A stretch of 64,000 bases of DNA from Mycobacterium basiliense. Its GTDB lineage: Bacteria; Actinomycetota; Actinomycetes; Mycobacteriales; Mycobacteriaceae. Below the pieces are notes generated by a model. The model searched no databases, was not told where the DNA came from, and saw nothing but the letters and a program-made list of their open reading frames with translations. Every line of letters starts with the position of its first letter. Position 1 is the first letter of the stretch. Shown here one piece after another: positions 1 to 9,450 of the stretch. The stretch is taken from assembly GCF_900292015.1 (NCBI RefSeq), contig NZ_LR130759.1, positions 5,394,001 through 5,458,000 on the forward strand, written 5' to 3'. Position numbers and translations under genes: made by a program.

Positions 1-320
1 ATTTGGCCTGGGCGCTGCTGGGCTATGACGGCGAGGCGCCCCGCGCCGACGGGTTCTACCTGGACATGCGCGGGATGCCACGGCGCAGCGAATTGCTGGA
101 GCATTATGAGAAGGTCAGCGGGTTGTCCACCGAAAACATCGACTACTACCTGGTGCTGGCCAATTGGAAGCTCGGGATCGTGCTGGAGAAGACCTACGCC
201 GCCGCGGTGCGTACCGGAAAGGTTGATCCCAAGGTCAGCGCGGCGTTCGAGTCGATGATTCCGCGGCTGATCGCCACGGCCGCCGAACTGGCCCGGTCGC
301 TGCCGAGCAGGAGACGCTGA
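1..320 (+). CDS. Aminoglycoside-phosphotransferase-like kinase, C-terminal part (5' end outside window)
   Basis: The reading frame is open from the window edge and ends at 320, so only the last ~106 residues are seen. The segment with LVLANWKLGIVLEKTYAAA matches the C-terminal helical part of the APH/choline-kinase-like family. The complete paralogue at 14609-15649 has the same layout ([20 protein letters not shown]). In mycobacteria these kinases sit beside acyl-CoA dehydrogenases, as here. The stop overlaps the next gene's start region (TGA 318-320, ATG 322), so it is the first visible member of an operon. The substrate is unknown. The catalytic HGD and DxD motifs lie upstream of the window. 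Confidence 0.75.
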   Translation, partial: LAWALLGYDGEAPRADGFYLDMRGMPRRSELLEHYEKVSGLSTENIDYYLVLANWKLGIVLEKTYAAAVRTGKVDPKVSAAFESMIPRLIATAAELARSLPSRRR

Positions 321-321
321 A

Positions 322-1086
322 ATGAGTTACGCTGAGCGGCTTTTCGACCTCACCGACCGGGTGATGCTGATTACCGGCGGCAGCCGCGGCCTGGGCCGGG
401 AGATGGCCTTTGCGGCCGCCCACTGTGGCGCCGACGTGGTGATAGCCAGCCGTAACATGGACAACTGCGTGGCCACCGCCAGGGCGATCGAGTCCGAAAC
501 CGGCAGGGCCGCAATGCCTTATCAGGTACACGTGGGTCGTTGGGAGCAGCTCGACGGATTGGTCGAGGCCAGCTACGACCGGTTCGGCAGGGTCGACACC
601 TTGATCAACAACGCGGGCATGTCACCGCTGTACGACAAGTTGACCGATGTCACCGAGAAGCTGTTCGATGCGGTGGTCAACCTCAACCTCAAGGGCCCGT
701 TTCGGCTCTCGGCGTTGGTCGGTGAGCGGATGGTGGCCGCCGGGCGCGGGTCCATCATCAACGTCAGTTCGGCGGGCTCGCTGCGGCCAAGTCCCGACAT
801 CATTCCCTACGCCGCGGCCAAGGCCGGGCTCAACGCCATGACGGAAGGCCTTGCGCGCGCGTTCGGGCCGACCGTTCGGGTCAACACCTTGATGGCCGGC
901 CCATTCTTGACCGACGTCAGCAAGGCCTGGAACCTCGAGCGGGCCACCACGAACCCGTTTGGGCACCTCGCGCTGCGGCGTGCCGGCAATCCACCCGAAA
1001 TTATCGGCGCGGCACTGTTTTTAGCTTCCGATGCCGCAAGTTTCACCACCGGCTCGATCCTGCGCGCCGACGGCGGAATTCCCTAA
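322..1086 (+). CDS. Short-chain dehydrogenase/reductase (SDR)
   Basis: A 254-aa classical SDR of normal length. The N-terminal Rossmann motif TGGSRGLG (about residues 14-21), NNAG near residue 95, and the active-site set S (NVSSAGS), Y and K (PYAAAKAG) are all present. It should be an NAD(P)-dependent oxidoreductase acting on a hydroxyl or keto group. The neighbours (acyl-CoA dehydrogenase, quinone oxidoreductase, TetR) suggest a step in catabolism of a fatty acyl or steroid-like substrate, which is inference. The ATG at 322 lies one base after the upstream stop, indicating translational coupling. Confidence 0.9.
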   Translation: MSYAERLFDLTDRVMLITGGSRGLGREMAFAAAHCGADVVIASRNMDNCVATARAIESETGRAAMPYQVHVGRWEQLDGLVEASYDRFGRVDTLINNAGMSPLYDKLTDVTEKLFDAVVNLNLKGPFRLSALVGERMVAAGRGSIINVSSAGSLRPSPDIIPYAAAKAGLNAMTEGLARAFGPTVRVNTLMAGPFLTDVSKAWNLERATTNPFGHLALRRAGNPPEIIGAALFLASDAASFTTGSILRADGGIP

Positions 1087-1104
1087 CAGACAGGAGTATC
1101 GCAA

Positions 1105-2421
1105 ATGGCCTGGGACTTCTGCACCGAACCCGAGTTCGAGAAGAAACTCGAGTGGATCCGGGAGTTTGTGCGCGACGAGGTGGAGCCACTTGAAGTGCTG
1201 TTCCCGGGCTGTGAGTTCCTGCCGCTCAACGACGAACGCCGACGCATCGTCGATCCGCTCAAACAGCGGGTCCGCGACGAGGGGTTGTGGGCTCCACATT
1301 TGAGCCCCGAGCTGGGCGGTCAGGGTTTCGGCGCGGTGAAGCTGACGTTGATCAACGAGATTCTGGGCCGCAGTCCCTGGGCACCGATCGTGTTCGGCAC
1401 CCAAGCACCCGACACCGGGAATGCGGAGATCATCGCGCGGTTTGGCACCCGGGAGCAAAAGGAGCGGTATCTGGACGGATTGCTCTCCGGCGAGATCTTC
1501 TCCTGCTTTTCGATGACCGAGCCGCAGGGCGGTGCCGACCCGCGTGTCTTCACGACCCGCGCCGTACGAGACGGCTCGGACAATGGGGACTGGGTAATCA
1601 CCGGGCGCAAGTACTTCTCGTCCAACGCTTCGGTCGCGTCGTTCTTCATCGTCGTCGCAATCACCGACCCCGCAGTGCCGGTTCATCGCGGTGCATCGAC
1701 CTTCCTGGTCCCTGCCGGGACGAAAGGCCTGACCATCGCGGCCAACCACCATCTGGTGGGTGCACTTCCGCATGAACCGGGACATTCCCTGGTGCACTAC
1801 GACGAGGTTCGAGTGGGCTCCGACGCGCTGTTGGGGGAGCCCGGTCAGGGCTTTCTGATCCTGCAAACCCGGCTGGCCGGTGGCCGGCTGCATCACGCGA
1901 TGCGGTCTATCGGAATGGCGCAGCGCGCGGTCGAGATGATGTCGCGACGCGCGAAAAGCCGTTTCACCCAGGGCAGCTCGCTGGCCGACAAACAGTTGGT
2001 ACAGGCGTTCATCGCCGACTCGTATACCGAGCTGATGCCGTTCCGGCTGGCGGTGCTGCACGCGGCCTGGCTGATCGACACCGCCGGTGAGCACGCCGCG
2101 CGCACCGAGATCGGCGCCTGCAAGATCCTGGCGTCGCAAGTGCTCAAGTCGATTGGCTTGCGCGCCATTCAGGTGCACGGTGCGTTGGGCACCACCGATC
2201 AGCTGCCGTTGGTCAACGTGCTGCTCGGCGGCGTCGCGCTGGGCTTGGCCGACGGACCCACCGAAGCACATAAGGTGAACCTGGCCCGGATGCTGCTGAA
2301 GAACTACGAACCCGAAGACCCGGAGTGGCCCAGCGAATCGTTGGCCATCCGCCGCGAGGCCGCCCGCGTCAAATACGGCGATCTCGTCGATCGCGTTCCC
2401 GCCCTGCCCGATTCGCCATGA
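1105..2421 (+). CDS. Acyl-CoA dehydrogenase family protein
   Basis: A 438-aa protein with the full acyl-CoA dehydrogenase architecture: N-terminal helical domain (residues ~5-150), central beta domain with the FAD/substrate motif FSMTEPQGGADP (~residues 133-144), and a C-terminal helical domain with a ...AIQVHGALGTTDQLPL... segment typical of the family. It should oxidise an acyl-CoA thioester at C2-C3 using FAD. It resembles the larger ACAD10/11-like group that co-occurs with APH-like kinases, matching the kinase at the start of the operon. The RBS is ACAGGAG before the ATG at 1105. The stop overlaps the TetR start (ATGA at 2418). Confidence 0.92.
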   Translation: MAWDFCTEPEFEKKLEWIREFVRDEVEPLEVLFPGCEFLPLNDERRRIVDPLKQRVRDEGLWAPHLSPELGGQGFGAVKLTLINEILGRSPWAPIVFGTQAPDTGNAEIIARFGTREQKERYLDGLLSGEIFSCFSMTEPQGGADPRVFTTRAVRDGSDNGDWVITGRKYFSSNASVASFFIVVAITDPAVPVHRGASTFLVPAGTKGLTIAANHHLVGALPHEPGHSLVHYDEVRVGSDALLGEPGQGFLILQTRLAGGRLHHAMRSIGMAQRAVEMMSRRAKSRFTQGSSLADKQLVQAFIADSYTELMPFRLAVLHAAWLIDTAGEHAARTEIGACKILASQVLKSIGLRAIQVHGALGTTDQLPLVNVLLGGVALGLADGPTEAHKVNLARMLLKNYEPEDPEWPSESLAIRREAARVKYGDLVDRVPALPDSP

Positions 2422-3029
2422 ACAATCGGGTCACTGCGGCGGTCGAGCGCGCGCTCGACGACCGCCAGCGCGAAGCCACCGAGGAGGTCGAACGAATCCT
2501 GGCGGCCACGGTTCGGGTAATGGAGCGGGTCGCACCAGAACCTCCCCGCGTCAGCGACATCGTCGCCGAGGCCGGCACCTCGAACAAGGCGTTTTACCGC
2601 TACTTCGCCGGCAAGGACGACCTCATCCTGGCCGTCATGGAGCGCGGCGTGGCGATCGTGGTGTCCTACCTCCAGCATCAGATGGCCAAGGAGACCCGTC
2701 CGCAAGACAAGATCGCGCGGTGGATCGAGGGCGCCCTGGCCCAAGTCGCCGACCCGCATCTGATCAGCATGAGTCGTGCCGCCGCCGGACAGCTGACCGC
2801 GGCAACCAATTGGCGCGGCGCCGACCAGGACATGATGCGGCCGTTGCGTGAGTTGCTGGTTGCCCCCGTCACGGCGCTGGGCAGCAGCGACGTCGAGCGC
2901 GACGTGAACACCGTATTCGGCTGTACGGTAGCCACCATGCGCCGCTACGTGGGTTCCACCGAGCGGCCCGGCCCCACCGACATTGCGCATCTGGTGCGGT
3001 TCTGCCTGCTCGGGTTGGGGGTCGGCTGA
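2418..3029 (+). CDS. TetR-family transcriptional regulator
   Basis: A 203-aa protein with a TetR N-terminal helix-turn-helix: VSDIVAEAGTSNKAFYRYF about residues 47-65, followed by GKDDLILAV. The ligand-binding C-terminal half is variable, as usual. The ATG at 2418 overlaps the acyl-CoA dehydrogenase stop (ATGA) and was preferred to an upstream alternative in the same frame because of this coupling. Lying inside the operon, it probably represses its own operon in response to an acyl-CoA or related ligand (inference). Confidence 0.88.
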   Translation: MNNRVTAAVERALDDRQREATEEVERILAATVRVMERVAPEPPRVSDIVAEAGTSNKAFYRYFAGKDDLILAVMERGVAIVVSYLQHQMAKETRPQDKIARWIEGALAQVADPHLISMSRAAAGQLTAATNWRGADQDMMRPLRELLVAPVTALGSSDVERDVNTVFGCTVATMRRYVGSTERPGPTDIAHLVRFCLLGLGVG

Positions 3030-4000
3030 TGCGCGCGGTCATCTGCCGCGCCTACGGCCCCCCGGAGGGCCTGCAGATCGTCGACGTCACCGATCCGGTC
3101 CCCGGTCCCGGTCAACTGCTGGTGCGCGTCTCGGTTGCGGCGGTGAACTTTCCCGACGTGCTGCTGATCGCCGGTAAGTATCAGATCCGGATTCCGGTGC
3201 CGTTCACCCCCGGCAGCGAGCTGGCCGGCGAGGTGCTGGCCGCCGGCGACGGCGCGCCCTTTAGTCCGGGCCAACGGGTCTACGGGGCCACCGCCATCGG
3301 GGCGTTCGCCGAGCTGGCACTACTGGATGCGGCCTCGGCAACGCTCGTTCCCGACGAAGTCGACCTGGCCTCTGCCGCCGCGTTCGGCGTGACCTACCGG
3401 ACCGCGTATCATGCGCTGCGCTCAATTGCCCAGGTCTCGGCGGGCGATTGGGTGGTGGTATTGGGTGCCGCCGGCGGCGTGGGCCTGGCCGCGGTCGATC
3501 TTGCGGTGGCCATGGGTGCCCGCGTACTGGCCGCCGCGTCCAACCCGGAGAAGCTGGAGTTGTGTGCGCAACGCGGGGCGCTAGCCGTCGTCGACTACAA
3601 CCGGGAGGAGCTCAAGTCCCGCATCCGCGAGCTCACCGGGGACAGCACGCGGGTGGTCATCGACCCCGTCGGCGGCCAGTATTCGGAGCCGGCCCTACGC
3701 GGCCTTGCCCGCGGCGGCACGTTTGTCACTCTCGGTTACGCCGCCGGCACAATACCGGCCATCCCCCTCAATCTGGTGCTGCTCAAGGGCATCACCGTGC
3801 GCGGCATGGAGATCCGTACCTTCATGACCGATCGTCCGGCCGAAGCCACCCGTGACCTGGCTGAACTGTCCCAGATGTTCGCCGACGGGACCATCCGACC
3901 CCACATCGGTGCGCGATTCCCCCTGGCCGACGCCCCTGCCGCGCTGCGCTACGTGGCCGAGCGCAAGGTGCTGGGCAAGGTGGTTATCGACGTGCCGTGA
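3029..4000 (+). CDS. NADPH:quinone oxidoreductase family (zinc-independent MDR)
   Basis: A 323-aa medium-chain dehydrogenase/reductase. It has the GroES-like N-terminal domain (VAAVNFPDVLLIAGKY) and a Rossmann nucleotide-binding motif GAAGGVGLAAVDLA near residue 148. The zinc-binding cysteines of alcohol dehydrogenases are absent, so it belongs to the quinone oxidoreductase branch. The ATG at 3029 shares its A with the TGA of the TetR gene, so it is the last member of the five-gene operon. A second member of this family is at 23325. Confidence 0.9.
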   Translation: MRAVICRAYGPPEGLQIVDVTDPVPGPGQLLVRVSVAAVNFPDVLLIAGKYQIRIPVPFTPGSELAGEVLAAGDGAPFSPGQRVYGATAIGAFAELALLDAASATLVPDEVDLASAAAFGVTYRTAYHALRSIAQVSAGDWVVVLGAAGGVGLAAVDLAVAMGARVLAAASNPEKLELCAQRGALAVVDYNREELKSRIRELTGDSTRVVIDPVGGQYSEPALRGLARGGTFVTLGYAAGTIPAIPLNLVLLKGITVRGMEIRTFMTDRPAEATRDLAELSQMFADGTIRPHIGARFPLADAPAALRYVAERKVLGKVVIDVP

Positions 4001-4027
4001 CCTCGCTGTCGCTCAGGAACGATGTCG

Positions 4028-5908
4028 CTAAGGGACGATGATGTTGAAACTTGGGTTGGGTTCGTCGAGCACGCCGGCCAGGGCCTGCAACACCGCCTGG
4101 TCACCGGAGACCTCGATCCCGGGTGAACTGAAATCACCCATGGCCACCGCCAGCAGCCGAGACTTGCTGTGCAGCTTGACGGTAACTGACGCCGTCGCTT
4201 CGTCGGCAGCGATCTTGCGATGAATCAGCACACCGTTACGCAGTGCGAGGCGGTAGTTGGCGTTGAGGTCCTCGAACGTCACGTCGATGGTGATGTCGAG
4301 ATCCCAGCTGCGCGGGCCGTTGATGCGGATGGCAAGGCTGTCGAAGATCTGCTCCGGCGTGAGCTGGGTGAGCAGCGCAGGCGAGGTCGCCTGAACGGCG
4401 GTGCCCATGACGCCGTCGCGCAATTCGGCTGCCCCACACATGAAAAAGTTGCGCCAGGTCGCGTTCTCGGCACCGTACCCCATCTGTTCGAGGGTGTCGG
4501 CATAGAGGGCGCGGGCGGCGGGGTGCTCACTGTCAGCGAATACCGCGTGATCGAGTAGCGTAGCCGCCCAACGGAAGTCGCCGGAGTCGAACGCATCCTG
4601 GGCGAGTTCTACCACACGGTCAATCCCACCCATTGCCTCGACGTAACGTGGTGCGAGCGCTTCGGGAGGATGGGGCCACAGCCGCCCGGGGTTGCCGTCG
4701 AACCAGCCCATGTAGCGCTGGTAAACCGCCTTTACATTGTGACTGACCGACCCGTAATACCCATGGGTGTGCCAGGCCTGCTCCAATGCCGGTGGCATCT
4801 GGAACATTTCGGCGATCTCCACACCTGTGTAACCGTGGTTGAGCAGCCGCAATGTCTGGTCGTGCAAATAGGCGTACAAATCCCTTTGCAGCGAGAGGAA
4901 TTCGACGATGCGGTCGCGCCCCCAGGTGGGCCAATGGTGGGAGGCGAACACCACATCGGTGCGTTGCGCGAAGGTGTCAATCGCCTCGGTGAGGTAGCCC
5001 GACCAGCCATGCGGGTCGCGCACCAGCGCGCCGCGCAGCGTCAGCAGATTGTGCAGGTTATGGGTGGCGTTCTCGGCCATGCACAACGCGCGGAATTTCG
5101 GGAAATAGAAGTGCATCTCGGCGGGGGCCTCGGTGCCCGGTGCCATCTGGAATTCGATCTCAACCCCGTCGATGGTGTGCCGCTCACCCGTCGTCCGGAT
5201 GTCGACTGTCGGGTTAATGATGGCGACCTCACCCGTCGACGGGGTTTGACCAAGCCCACAGCCCACCTGCTCTTGCGGACCGCGGGCCAGCAGGGTCCCG
5301 TACATATAGGTCGCGCGGCGAGTCATGGCCGGGCCGGCGTAGACGTTCTCCTGGACGGCGTGCTCGGTGAACCCTTCCGGAGCCAGGATCTGGACTCTTC
5401 CCGCGTCCACATCGTGCTGTGAGGTAACGCCCAGCACGCCACCAAAATGGTCGACGTGGCTGTGCGTGTAGATCACCGCCACGACGGGACGGTCACCACC
5501 GCGGTGGGTCCGATACAAGCTCAACGCGGCGGCGGCCACCTCGGTGGACACCAATGGATCGATGACGATAATTCCGGTGTCGCCCTCAATGAAGCTGATG
5601 TTGGACAGGTCGAATCCGCGGACCTGGTAGATGCCCGGCACCACTTCGTAGAGCCCTTGTTTGGCAGCCAGCGTCGATTGTCGCCACAGGCTGGGATGCA
5701 CCGATGTGGGCGCGGGGCCTCCGAGAAACGAATAGACGTCGTTGTCCCATACCACTCGACCATCGGCCGCCTTGATGACACAGGGGCTCAGAGCGGCAAT
5801 GAATCCGCGGTCGGCGTCGTCAAAATCTCGCGTGTCCTGGAATGGCAGGGAGTGTTGGCCGTGAGCCGATTCGATCGCCGCGGTAGGAGGTTTGTGGTCC
5901 ACTGGCAC
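4028..5908 (-). CDS. Alkylsulfatase-like metallo-beta-lactamase hydrolase (Rv3762c-like)
   Basis: About 626 residues. A metallo-beta-lactamase domain with the zinc motif [10 protein letters not shown] follows the lead-in segment [23 protein letters not shown] middle dimerisation region and a C-terminal SCP2-like domain (from about residue 500, [16 protein letters not shown]) complete the SdsA1/alkylsulfatase architecture. It should hydrolyse primary alkyl sulfates to alcohol and sulfate. I place the start at a GTG at 5908 because AAGG lies before it and M. tuberculosis Rv3762c is of similar length. An ATG at 5947 in the same frame is an alternative but lacks an RBS. It is divergent from lpqH. 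Confidence 0.85.
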   Translation of the reverse strand: MPVDHKPPTAAIESAHGQHSLPFQDTRDFDDADRGFIAALSPCVIKAADGRVVWDNDVYSFLGGPAPTSVHPSLWRQSTLAAKQGLYEVVPGIYQVRGFDLSNISFIEGDTGIIVIDPLVSTEVAAAALSLYRTHRGGDRPVVAVIYTHSHVDHFGGVLGVTSQHDVDAGRVQILAPEGFTEHAVQENVYAGPAMTRRATYMYGTLLARGPQEQVGCGLGQTPSTGEVAIINPTVDIRTTGERHTIDGVEIEFQMAPGTEAPAEMHFYFPKFRALCMAENATHNLHNLLTLRGALVRDPHGWSGYLTEAIDTFAQRTDVVFASHHWPTWGRDRIVEFLSLQRDLYAYLHDQTLRLLNHGYTGVEIAEMFQMPPALEQAWHTHGYYGSVSHNVKAVYQRYMGWFDGNPGRLWPHPPEALAPRYVEAMGGIDRVVELAQDAFDSGDFRWAATLLDHAVFADSEHPAARALYADTLEQMGYGAENATWRNFFMCGAAELRDGVMGTAVQATSPALLTQLTPEQIFDSLAIRINGPRSWDLDITIDVTFEDLNANYRLALRNGVLIHRKIAADEATASVTVKLHSKSRLLAVAMGDFSSPGIEVSGDQAVLQALAGVLDEPNPSFNIIVP

Positions 5909-6079
5909 TACCTTGCCATTAGCCTCGCGGCCTCCGGTAGGCCCCATCGCATCGCCAGCTGGCAGCTGGCTAACCGGAAAATAATTTGCACGGTCCCTAG
6001 ACCTCGGGTCCAGTTAACCCGCATACTGCCGGGGCGGTCCTCAATGCCGAGAACCGCTACAACGGGCAAAGGAGCACAG

Positions 6080-6568
6080 GTGAAGCGTGGACTGACGGTC
6101 GCAGTAGCCGGAGCGGCGATTTTGGTCGCGGGTCTTTCCGGATGTTCGAGCAACAAGTCGACCACGAGCAGTAGCGGGACCTCAAGCACAGGCGCGACAT
6201 CGGCAAGCACGGGAGGTGGCAGCGGCGCCTCCGGAACAAAGGTCACCATCGACGGCCAGGACCAACACGTAACCGGCTCAGTTGTCTGCACGACGGCCGC
6301 CGGCAATGTCAACATCGCAATCGGTGGGGCGGCCACCGGCATCGCCGCGGTGCTCACCGACGCCAACCCGCCCGAGGTGAAGTCCGTCGGGCTGGGCAAT
6401 GTCAACGGTGTGACGCTTGGCTACACATCCGGCACCGGCCAGGGCAAAGCCGAGGCAAGCAAGGACGGCAGCACCTACAAGATCACCGGCACGGCCACCG
6501 GGGTGGACATGGCCAACCCGATGTCTCCGGTGAATAAGCCGTTCGAAATCGACGTCACCTGCCCCTGA
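6080..6568 (+). CDS. lpqH: 19-kDa lipoprotein antigen LpqH
   Basis: A 162-aa lipoprotein starting at GTG 6080, with the RBS AAAGGAGCACAG. The signal peptide [18 protein letters not shown] is followed by the lipobox LSGC (lipidated Cys about residue 22). A Ser/Thr/Gly-rich linker (residues ~23-53) precedes the compact lipoprotein domain with the conserved [15 protein letters not shown] and two Cys. It is the surface TLR2 agonist and glycolipoprotein known from M. tuberculosis, where it is 159 aa. The linker is slightly longer and different in sequence here, while the folded domain is nearly as in M. tuberculosis. The order next to the sulfatase and tcrY is conserved. Confidence 0.97.
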   Translation: MKRGLTVAVAGAAILVAGLSGCSSNKSTTSSSGTSSTGATSASTGGGSGASGTKVTIDGQDQHVTGSVVCTTAAGNVNIAIGGAATGIAAVLTDANPPEVKSVGLGNVNGVTLGYTSGTGQGKAEASKDGSTYKITGTATGVDMANPMSPVNKPFEIDVTCP

Positions 6569-6582
6569 CTCGCGGGGGCGAG
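6569..6582 (+). terminator. Short hairpin directly after lpqH
   Basis: Immediately after the lpqH stop there is CTCGC-GGGG-GCGAG, a 5-bp GC stem with a 4-base loop, in the short gap between convergent lpqH and tcrY. There is no U-tract, which is usual for mycobacterial terminators. Function is inferred from position only. Confidence 0.35.
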
Positions 6583-6591
6583 CCGGACACG

Positions 6592-8106
6592 CTAACCGAC
6601 CGAGGATGCGGGCGGTTGCCACCCATTGAGCGGCAACCGCACCGCAAACTCGGTATGACCGGGCGCGCTATTGAGCGTGATAGTCCCGTGATGGGCCCTG
6701 ACCACAGCGGAGACGATCGCCAAGCCCAACCCGGTGCTGCCGCCTCTGCGCGAACGGGACGAATCCCCACGGGCGAACCGCTCGAACACCTCCGATTGCA
6801 GCTCTGCCGGAATGCCAGGCCCGTTGTCGATCACCTGTAACACGGTGTGCGCCGGTTCGGTGCTTAGCCGCGTGGTCACGACGGTGCCGGCGCCGGTGTG
6901 GATCCGGGCGTTGGCAAGCAGATTGGCTACCACCTGATGTAGCCGTGCCGCATCACCGGGGACCACCACCGGCTCGGCCGGCAGGTCGAGTTCCCACTGG
7001 TGATCTGGACCGGCGATGTGTGCATCGCTGACCGCGTCGACCGCCAGCCGGGATAGGTCCACGGGTTCGCGTTCCAGCGGACGGCCCGAGTCCAGCCGGG
7101 CAAGCAACAAAAGGTCCTCGACGAGGCGAGTCATCCGCTCGGTTTCCGATGCGACCCGGCTCATGGCCTGCGCCACCGCCTCACGGTCGTCACCCATGCG
7201 CTGTGTGAGTTCGGTGTAGCCACGGATCGCGGCCAGCGGGGTGCGCAATTCGTGGCTCGCATCGGCAACGAACTGGCGCACTCGAGTTTCACTTGCCTGC
7301 CGGGTCGACAGTGCGGTTGCGATGTGGTCGAGCATCCGATTCACCGCCGAACCGAGTTGGCCCACTTCCGTATACGGGTTTGCTTCCGGTTCGGGCACCC
7401 GGACCGGAAGTTCGACCTCGCCGCGGTCCAACGGCAGATCAGCGACTTCCCTTGCGGTTTGCGCAACGCGCCGCAGCGGCGCCAGCGCACGCTTGATGAT
7501 GACGACACCGGCCGTTGTTGCGGCGGCCAATGCAATCGCGGTGACGATGCCGAAGATGATCAAGATCCGAAACATGGTGGTGTCCACGTTCGACATCGAC
7601 AGACCGGTGACAATCACTTCGTCTCCGTGCCGGCTCGGCGCGGCCACAACGCGGTATCGGCCCAAGCCGTCGAGGTCCAGAGTCCTCGGCGTGCGGCTGT
7701 CGGCGATGGCCGCCAGCTGTGCCTGCGCGGCTGCACTCACCTCGGCCCGGGCTCCACTGCCGGTCAGGTAGCCGGCCTCGGCCGTCTTGCCATCGTCGAC
7801 GACCGCGCCAACCATACCGGCCGGCTGTCCCGGGGCATCCAGGAATCTTGGTCCAGGGCCTGACATGTGGCGAGGCTTGATGTGCCGCCACCACCACCGG
7901 TGTCCCTCCGGGTTCATCAGCGAGGAGCGGTACGACGTTCCGGCCAACTGATTGTCGAGCTGTGCCACCAAGTGATGGCGCAGCGCCAGTTCGGTTGCCA
8001 CGGTGATGCCGACACACACGACGGCGAGGACCACCACCTGGCCGATCAACAACCGCAGCCGAAGCGACCAAAATCGCGGACTGCTAGCGGGCCGGCTTGA
8101 GGACAT
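6592..8106 (-). CDS. tcrY: Sensor histidine kinase TcrY
   Basis: About 504 residues. A first membrane helix (~residues 14-37), an extracytoplasmic sensor region, a second helix (~180-205), HAMP, HisKA with the H-box FVADASHELRTPLAAIRGY, and HATPase_c with NLLANARIHT, DNGPGI and GLGLAI. It autophosphorylates and passes phosphate to TcrX. Its start overlaps the end of tcrX, so the two are translationally coupled. A GTG four codons upstream (8118) is an alternative start. The convergent arrangement with lpqH is as in M. tuberculosis. Confidence 0.95.
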   Translation of the reverse strand: MSSSRPASSPRFWSLRLRLLIGQVVVLAVVCVGITVATELALRHHLVAQLDNQLAGTSYRSSLMNPEGHRWWWRHIKPRHMSGPGPRFLDAPGQPAGMVGAVVDDGKTAEAGYLTGSGARAEVSAAAQAQLAAIADSRTPRTLDLDGLGRYRVVAAPSRHGDEVIVTGLSMSNVDTTMFRILIIFGIVTAIALAAATTAGVVIIKRALAPLRRVAQTAREVADLPLDRGEVELPVRVPEPEANPYTEVGQLGSAVNRMLDHIATALSTRQASETRVRQFVADASHELRTPLAAIRGYTELTQRMGDDREAVAQAMSRVASETERMTRLVEDLLLLARLDSGRPLEREPVDLSRLAVDAVSDAHIAGPDHQWELDLPAEPVVVPGDAARLHQVVANLLANARIHTGAGTVVTTRLSTEPAHTVLQVIDNGPGIPAELQSEVFERFARGDSSRSRRGGSTGLGLAIVSAVVRAHHGTITLNSAPGHTEFAVRLPLNGWQPPASSVG

Positions 8107-8788
8107 AGCCTGCGCCACGCAGCGTGTGAATCATGGGTTCGCGGCCGTTGTCGATCTTCTTGCGCAGGTAGGAAATGTAGAGCTCAACGATGTTGGACCG
8201 GCCGCCGAAGTCATAGCTCCATACCCGATCCAGGATCTGCGCCTTGCTCAGCACTCGTTTGGAGTTGCGCATCATGAACCGCAGCAGTTCGAATTCGGTG
8301 GAGGTCAACGCGATAAGTTCGCCCGCGCGGGTCACCTCATGACTGTCCTCGTCGAGAACCAGATCTCCGACCACGAGCTGCGCGCCGCTGTCCACCGTTG
8401 TTACCCCGGTGCGCCGCAATAGCGCTCGCAGCCGCAGCACTACCTCCTCGATGCTGAAAGGCTTGGTGACGTAGTCATCGCCGCCGGCCGTCAACCCGGC
8501 GATCCGGTCTTCGACGGCATCCTTGGCAGTCAGCAGCAACACCGGCAGGTGAGGATTCTCTTTGCGTAACTTGTGCAGTACGTCCAAACCGCTCATATCG
8601 GGCAACATCACGTCCAACACCACGACATCGGGCCGCTCAGTACGGGCGGCGGCGATAGCCGACGAGCCATCCGCGGCGGTCGTGATATTCCAGCCCTCAT
8701 AGCGCAGGGCCATCGATACCATCTCGGCCAGCACGGGTTCGTCGTCCACAACCAGCACGCTGACCGGTTGGCCGTCGGCTCGGCACAT
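8084..8788 (-). CDS. tcrX: Response regulator TcrX
   Basis: A 234-aa OmpR/PhoB-type regulator, the length known for M. tuberculosis TcrX. The receiver domain has the acidic pair DDEP and phospho-acceptor VVLDVMLPD, plus the conserved Lys in YVTKPFS. The C-terminal winged helix shows SKAQILDRVW and NIVELYISYLRKKID. The start ATG at 8788 was chosen over an in-frame upstream start to match the family length. It is first in the tcrXY operon. In M. tuberculosis this pair is induced by iron limitation and starvation. Confidence 0.96.
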   Translation of the reverse strand: MCRADGQPVSVLVVDDEPVLAEMVSMALRYEGWNITTAADGSSAIAAARTERPDVVVLDVMLPDMSGLDVLHKLRKENPHLPVLLLTAKDAVEDRIAGLTAGGDDYVTKPFSIEEVVLRLRALLRRTGVTTVDSGAQLVVGDLVLDEDSHEVTRAGELIALTSTEFELLRFMMRNSKRVLSKAQILDRVWSYDFGGRSNIVELYISYLRKKIDNGREPMIHTLRGAGYVLKPAR

Positions 8789-8915
8789 GACAACTCGCTC
8801 AACCGAGGTTCGGGGCGCCGTCACGATTTCCAGTATCCCCACCGGACTAGGCCGACGCTATGCCCTTCCTATGCGCGAGCTGTGAAAACCCAGATGACCT
8901 GCACAGCTCCGGGCG

Positions 8916-9071
8916 TTAGTACCAGTAGCGCCGGCCGGCGACCGGGCGCCCCATGGATCCCATGATCCACAGCACCGCGCCGATCACCAGCAAGATGACT
9001 CCGAGCACGGTCAGCAAATGGATGCCAAAGACAAATCCGAGGATAAGCAAGACAGCACCGACGACAACCAT
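8916..9071 (-). CDS. 51-aa DUF6131-like membrane protein
   Basis: A short gene beginning ATG at 9071 and ending TAA at 8916-8918. The product starts MVVVGAVLLILGFVFGIHLL, contains a second hydrophobic stretch (VIGAVLWIMG) and ends RRYWY. The pattern of two short membrane helices and a basic-aromatic tail matches the small actinobacterial family I remember as DUF6131. Function is unknown. It lies 12 bp from the next small gene in the same direction and is probably co-transcribed with it. Confidence 0.75.
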   Translation of the reverse strand: MVVVGAVLLILGFVFGIHLLTVLGVILLVIGAVLWIMGSMGRPVAGRRYWY

Positions 9072-9083
9072 GACAACTTCCTT

Positions 9084-9323
9084 CTAGATTACGGAGGCGT
9101 GATCAATTGACGACATTGAGCTGGGCTGCGGCAAATGACAATCCCTTACTTTCGGATTGACGCCGAAGTAATTAAGCGGCCCAGCGAGCACCGTCACCGC
9201 AACGGTTCCCACTGAGGCACAACTTGTTTGCTGGCCTTTGAAGTAGCCTCGCTGCCACGTTGCGAAGACTCCAATAAGCAACCACACGAGCACAATAGCC
9301 CCGACAACTCCGCGACCACGCAT
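9084..9323 (-). CDS. 79-aa hypothetical membrane protein
   Basis: Starts at ATG 9323 with MRGRGVVGAIVLVWLLIGVFATWQRG (one N-terminal membrane helix, residues ~6-22), followed by a short exported or cytoplasmic tail with two cysteines (TSCASVG, VRDCHLP). I do not recognise the family with certainty. Similar small proteins beginning MRGRG(V/A)VG...WLLIG are common in mycobacteria next to DUF6131-like genes, as here. A longer reading from upstream starts exists but lacks support. Confidence 0.55.
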   Translation of the reverse strand: MRGRGVVGAIVLVWLLIGVFATWQRGYFKGQQTSCASVGTVAVTVLAGPLNYFGVNPKVRDCHLPQPSSMSSIDHASVI

Positions 9324-9450
9324 GGCGACCTCCAATGTGTCCGAGAAAAAATCTCGCAAATCCGTACATACCCGTTGTACTCGTGTCCAAACATCTTCGG
9401 GCCGATACGGAGCGCCCGAATAGACGCGCACAATGTGCGAGCGCCCGCGG

